Positions 32,727 through 36,245 of a stretch of 36,245 bases of DNA are shown piece by piece; positions within the stretch are counted from its first letter, which is position 1; each line of letters opens with the position of its first letter. Source of the stretch: an uncultured Brachyspira sp. (GTDB taxonomy: Bacteria > Spirochaetota > Brachyspiria > Brachyspirales > Brachyspiraceae); assembly GCF_944388875.1 (NCBI RefSeq), contig NZ_CALXKQ010000027.1, forward strand, positions 1-36,245. Reading direction: 5' to 3'. The notes under the pieces are model-generated. The model was not told where the DNA came from and ran no database searches. It saw only the letters and a list, made by a program, of their open reading frames with translations. Position numbers and translations under genes: made by a program.

Positions 32727-35700
32727 ATGAGAAGTTTTATTGAACTAATAGTAAAAAGACCCGTTGCAGTATTTATGGGTATAGTTGCTGTTATAATACT
32801 TGGGGCTGTAAGTTTATCGAGACTCCCTGTTGATTTTTTGCCTGATATGGAACTGCCTTATATCAGTATTAGAACTACTTATGATAATGCAGGTCCTGAA
32901 GAAGTTGAAAAATCAGTTTCAAAGATCATTGAGGGAGCTGTTTCATCTGTTAATAATATTAAAGAAGTAAGTTCATCTTCTGAGGAGGAAGATTCAAGGG
33001 TCTTTGTAGAGTTTAACTGGGGAAGTGATTTAGCTTCGGCTACTGCTGATATTAGAGAGGCTATAGATAGAATCAGAAAATCATTGCCTGATGATGCAGA
33101 AAGCCCTGCTGTTTATAAATTTTCTACTGATAATATACCTATTATGGAAGTATCTTTTTATGGTACAGAAAACCTATCAGCATTATATAACTTGGTAGAT
33201 AATCAGGTATTAACCAGTATAGAGCAGGTAGGCGGCGTTGCTATGGCTGAGATTAGAGGAGGACTTAAAACTCAGGTAAAAGTGGATGTTGATATGAACA
33301 GACTTCAGGCTTATGGGCTTGATATAAACTCCATTGTAAATACTTTGGCATTAGAGAATCAGAATATATCAGGCGGCGAAACTTATGAAGGTGTTTATAA
33401 ATATACTTTAAGAACTACTGGAGAGTTCAAAAATGTTAATGATATAGGCAATGTTGTTGTAGCATTAAAAACCAACAGCACTCCTATAAGACTTAGGGAA
33501 TTGGCTACTATTTATGAAGGATATGATGAGGACGGAGATGTTATTAAAGTTAATGGTACTCCTGCTGTTACTGTTTCTATAAATAAAGAATCTGGTGCTA
33601 ATACTGTTGCTGTTTCTGATGGTATTAAAAAAAGACTTGATACTCTCAATTTGCCTGAAGGAATTAAATATGAGGTATTATTTAATAGCGCTGATAATGT
33701 TAATAAAGCTATAAAGGGTGTACTTGATACTGCTTGGCAGGGAGGTTTATTTGCTGTTATAATACTTATGCTCTATTTGTGGAATGTTAGAACTGTACTT
33801 ATTATCGCAATATCAATTCCTATGTCAATTATTGTAACATTTACTCTTATGTATTTCTTCGGAACTACTTTAAATATTATATCGCTTTCAGGGCTTGTAC
33901 TTGGTATTGGTATGATGGTTGATAACTCTATTGTCGTGCTTGAAAATATATTCTTTTACAGAAATAACGGATACGGTAAATATTCTTCAGCCATAGACGG
34001 AACTTCTACTGTGGCACTTGCAATATCTGCTTCTACTCTTACAACAATAGCTGTATTTTTGCCTTTCTTATTTGTTGAAGGTCAAACTGGTCAGATGTTC
34101 AGAGATTTATGTATAACAGTTACAGTTTCTATGATAGCTTCTTTGGCTGTTGCTTTAACTATAGTTCCTATGCTTGGGGCTAGACTTGTAACTACTAAAA
34201 AATCTAAACATTTAATTAAATTTGAAAATTTCTTTGATAAGCATTTTCACTCTAAAGTTAATTATGTTTATGAAAAAGTATTAACCTATTCTGTAGGACA
34301 TAAAAACAGAGTTCTTATACCTGTTATATGTGTGGTTGTTTCAGTTATTGTTGTTGGTGTTATATTTATAGGTAAAGAGGGGTTTCCTGAGTCTGATGAA
34401 GGACAATTTAGAGCACAGATTACAATGCCTGTAGGCACAAGAAAAGAACAGACTTCATCATTTGTTGATAGAATGAGAAAGGATGTAGAAGAGGTTGTAG
34501 GCAAGGATTTAAGTAGAGTTCAGACTAGAGCAAGATCTGGTTCTGATGCTAACAGAGGAGAGATAAGAGCTCAGCTTATAGATAAATCTCAGGGAAGAAA
34601 ATTAGAAACAGAAGAATATGTTGAGCTTGTAAGAAAAAGACTAGCCAGTTATCCTGCTACTATAAACGTAGACAGTGTTACTAGTATGAAAGGAGGCGGA
34701 AACAGTGATTCTAGCGGTATAGATATAGATATAGTTGGAGAAGATTTAACTAGAGCTAGAGAGCTTGCTAATAATATAATAACAGCATTACAGGATGTTC
34801 CAGGACTTAGAGATGTACGTTTGAAAAAAAGCGATGCAAGTCCAGAGCTTAATGTTACTATTAACAGAGATTTGGCTTCTAAAATGGGACTTAATATAAA
34901 TACTGTTGCCAACTCTATTAAAACAAGTTTCGGAGGGACTACTGCTACTAGAATGACTCCTGAAAACTCTGATGTTACTGATATTGATGTTATAGTTAGA
35001 TTAAATGAAAGAGATAGAATAAATATAGATGATGTTAAAAGAATGCTTATACCTACAACTGCTGGTATGGTTCCAGTATCTGCGGTTGCTAATGTAGATA
35101 AAACTTTTGCTCCTAGCGAGATTAACAGAAAAAATGACAGCAGAATAACATCTATTACTGCCTCAGGCTATGGCAGACCTATGAATCAGATAGTTGAAGA
35201 TATACAGGCTGTTATCAATGAAAAAGTATTCATACCTTCTGGATTTACTATAATTTATTCAGGGGACTATGAAGACATGCAGGAGGCATTCGGACAGCTT
35301 ATACAGGCATTATTATTGGCTTTGGTATTAGTTTATGCTATTATGGCTAGTCAGTTTGAATCATATATTGCTCCTTTTGTTATAGCACTTGCAATACCTT
35401 TTGGTTTTGCTGGTTCTCTTACGCTGCTTCTTATTACAGGACAGACTTTAAGTGTATACAGCGGTATTGGGGTTATAGTTCTTATTGGTATAGTAGTAAA
35501 TAATGGTATTGTACTCATAGACTATATGAATCAGCTTATGCATGAGAAGAAGATTAATGGAGATGCTGCTGCTTTGCTTGCGGGTCCTAGACGTTTAAGA
35601 CCTGTACTTATGACTTCGCTTACAACTATATTAGGGCTTCTTCCAATGGCATTATCAGGCGGAGAGGGTAATGAGATGTATCAGCCTTTATCATTGGCTG

Positions 35701-35864
35701 TACTTGGAGGTTTGACAGTTTCTACTATGTTTACTCTTGTTATAGTTCCTACTGTTTATGCTGCTATTAGAAATAGAATACCTCTTAAAGATTATGAGGC
35801 TAAAGACATTGAGAGCAGAGAAACAGCTGGTATCGATGATGCTTTAAGCACTCCCGGTAAATAA
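32727..35864 (+). CDS. RND efflux pump (AcrB/SwrC-type)
   Basis: This 1045-residue inner membrane pump exports hydrophobic or amphiphilic compounds using an ion gradient. Its layout is standard for the hydrophobe/amphiphile RND class: an N-terminal helix with VDFLPDMELPYI, a large periplasmic domain, helices 2-6 (about 337-480), a second periplasmic loop and helices 8-12. In helix 4, GIGMMVDNSIVV has D399 and N400 where AcrB has Asp407-Asp408. In helix 10, GIVVNNGIVLIDY has Asn where AcrB has Lys940. This is a known branch type rather than damage. ATG follows TAAGGAG. Last gene of the operon, with a terminator at 35884-35910. Confidence 0.95.
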   Translation: MRSFIELIVKRPVAVFMGIVAVIILGAVSLSRLPVDFLPDMELPYISIRTTYDNAGPEEVEKSVSKIIEGAVSSVNNIKEVSSSSEEEDSRVFVEFNWGSDLASATADIREAIDRIRKSLPDDAESPAVYKFSTDNIPIMEVSFYGTENLSALYNLVDNQVLTSIEQVGGVAMAEIRGGLKTQVKVDVDMNRLQAYGLDINSIVNTLALENQNISGGETYEGVYKYTLRTTGEFKNVNDIGNVVVALKTNSTPIRLRELATIYEGYDEDGDVIKVNGTPAVTVSINKESGANTVAVSDGIKKRLDTLNLPEGIKYEVLFNSADNVNKAIKGVLDTAWQGGLFAVIILMLYLWNVRTVLIIAISIPMSIIVTFTLMYFFGTTLNIISLSGLVLGIGMMVDNSIVVLENIFFYRNNGYGKYSSAIDGTSTVALAISASTLTTIAVFLPFLFVEGQTGQMFRDLCITVTVSMIASLAVALTIVPMLGARLVTTKKSKHLIKFENFFDKHFHSKVNYVYEKVLTYSVGHKNRVLIPVICVVVSVIVVGVIFIGKEGFPESDEGQFRAQITMPVGTRKEQTSSFVDRMRKDVEEVVGKDLSRVQTRARSGSDANRGEIRAQLIDKSQGRKLETEEYVELVRKRLASYPATINVDSVTSMKGGGNSDSSGIDIDIVGEDLTRARELANNIITALQDVPGLRDVRLKKSDASPELNVTINRDLASKMGLNINTVANSIKTSFGGTTATRMTPENSDVTDIDVIVRLNERDRINIDDVKRMLIPTTAGMVPVSAVANVDKTFAPSEINRKNDSRITSITASGYGRPMNQIVEDIQAVINEKVFIPSGFTIIYSGDYEDMQEAFGQLIQALLLALVLVYAIMASQFESYIAPFVIALAIPFGFAGSLTLLLITGQTLSVYSGIGVIVLIGIVVNNGIVLIDYMNQLMHEKKINGDAAALLAGPRRLRPVLMTSLTTILGLLPMALSGGEGNEMYQPLSLAVLGGLTVSTMFTLVIVPTVYAAIRNRIPLKDYEAKDIESRETAGIDDALSTPGK

Positions 35865-35883
35865 TTAGATAGAAATATAAAAG

Positions 35884-35910
35884 GCTTGGGTTTAATACCT
35901 AAGCTTTTTT
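35884..35910 (+). terminator. Terminator of the RND efflux operon
   Basis: GCTTGGGT (35884-35891) and ACCTAAGC (35897-35904) pair over eight bases with one G.U and a 5-base loop. T6 follows at 35905-35910. It lies 20 bases after the pump stop codon. Confidence 0.9.
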
Positions 35911-35911
35911 A

Positions 35912-36000
35912 TTACCGCACGCAGAATAAAATTAAAAAATATAAATCTATATGCTATTCAAATTTTGTTATATTAAAAAATTTTGTTCAGCGTGCGTTAA
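35912..36000 (-). repeat. ~89-bp intergenic element bounded by CGCACG/CGTGCG, copy 2
   Basis: The stretch begins TTACCGCACGCAG and ends GCGTGCGTTAA. Its reverse complement matches 21177-21266 over its length with only one or two gaps. Relative to the G-rich unit that follows it, it is inverted compared with copy 1. Confidence 0.7.
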
Positions 36001-36020
36001 TGAATTTTAAATCTAATAAT

Positions 36021-36130
36021 AACTTGGGCGGGCTTGCTTTTTTTATTAAACAGAAAAATTAATTAGAATGCTTTTTTTATAAAAGCAGTAAATTTATAAG
36101 GGCGGGGTATGTAATTAATTTTTTAAATTT
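36021..36130 (+). repeat. Two-block G-rich repeat unit, copy B
   Basis: CTTGGGCGGGC (36023-36033) and GGGCGGGG (36100-36107) are 77 bases apart start to start, followed by ATGTAATTAATTTTTTAAA. It corresponds block by block to 21288-21402. Confidence 0.7.
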
Positions 36131-36141
36131 AATTATATTTT

Positions 36142-36231
36142 CCCACCCTTTAGATTTTTTGTTTTTATCCATATTTTTGTACTACTTTTCTTTTTTATTT
36201 TATTCTGTTATTTTAACTGCCCACCCAAGCA
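36142..36231 (-). repeat. Two-block G-rich repeat unit, copy C (inverted)
   Basis: Read on the minus strand, CTTGGGTGGGCAGT (36229-36216) precedes GGGTGGG (36148-36142) by 81 bases start to start, the same as in copy A. It faces copy B, so the two converge on an AT-rich palindromic centre near 36110-36141. No gene is seen between 35865 and the end of the window. Confidence 0.68.
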
Positions 36232-36245
36232 TTTTTTAAATTTGA

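Overview
The window looks like chromosomal DNA of an anaerobic spirochaete, most likely Brachyspira. Base composition is very AT-rich, intergenic DNA is almost pure A/T, and ribosome binding sites are of the AGGAG type. The V-type ATPase operon has the order E-DUF2764-A-B-D-I-K, which is the order known from Treponema, Borrelia and chlamydiae. No rRNA, tRNA, transposase or CRISPR array was seen. The genus call is inference; the gene content is read from the sequence.

Region by region. 1-1144 (+): a terminator from an upstream gene, then two tandem paralogous small proteins of unknown function, each with its own promoter. 1145-1642 (-): a YbaK/PrdX-type trans-editing deacylase. 1737-7331 (-): three consecutive dynamin-like GTPases, bounded by their own promoter and terminator. 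7421-15072 (-): the V-ATPase operon and its terminator; the rotor subunit K keeps the five sodium-coordinating residues of Enterococcus NtpK. 15359-15889 (+): hypoxanthine phosphoribosyltransferase. 16072-17801 (-): an SMC/OLD-type ATPase followed by a TOPRIM (DUF3226-like) gene that is frameshifted at an A6T6 tract, a probable two-gene defence module. 18036-20994 (-): yajC-secD-secF. 21594-24063 (-): an ABC importer of the NitT/TauT type. 24303-24863 (+): a DUF4234 membrane protein. 25016-29607 (-): a closely spaced set coding for an aryl-sulfate sulfotransferase-like lipoprotein, an isochorismatase-fold protein lacking its catalytic cysteine, and a GmrSD-type (DUF262-DUF1524) type IV restriction protein. 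30089-35864 (+): a tripartite RND efflux operon (TolC-like, lipoprotein adaptor, RND pump) with a dyad overlapping its -10 box and a terminator.

Two non-coding stretches, 21177-21402 and 35912-36240, share repeats: an ~89-bp element ending in CGCACG/CGTGCG, present in opposite orientations, and three copies of a unit with two G-rich blocks (CTTGGGYGGGC and, about 70 bases on, GGGYGGG). No known feature type explains them. The best candidates for something undescribed are the three-GTPase dynamin cluster, the frameshifted ATPase-TOPRIM module with an 11-bp palindrome above its promoter, and these G-rich repeat units.
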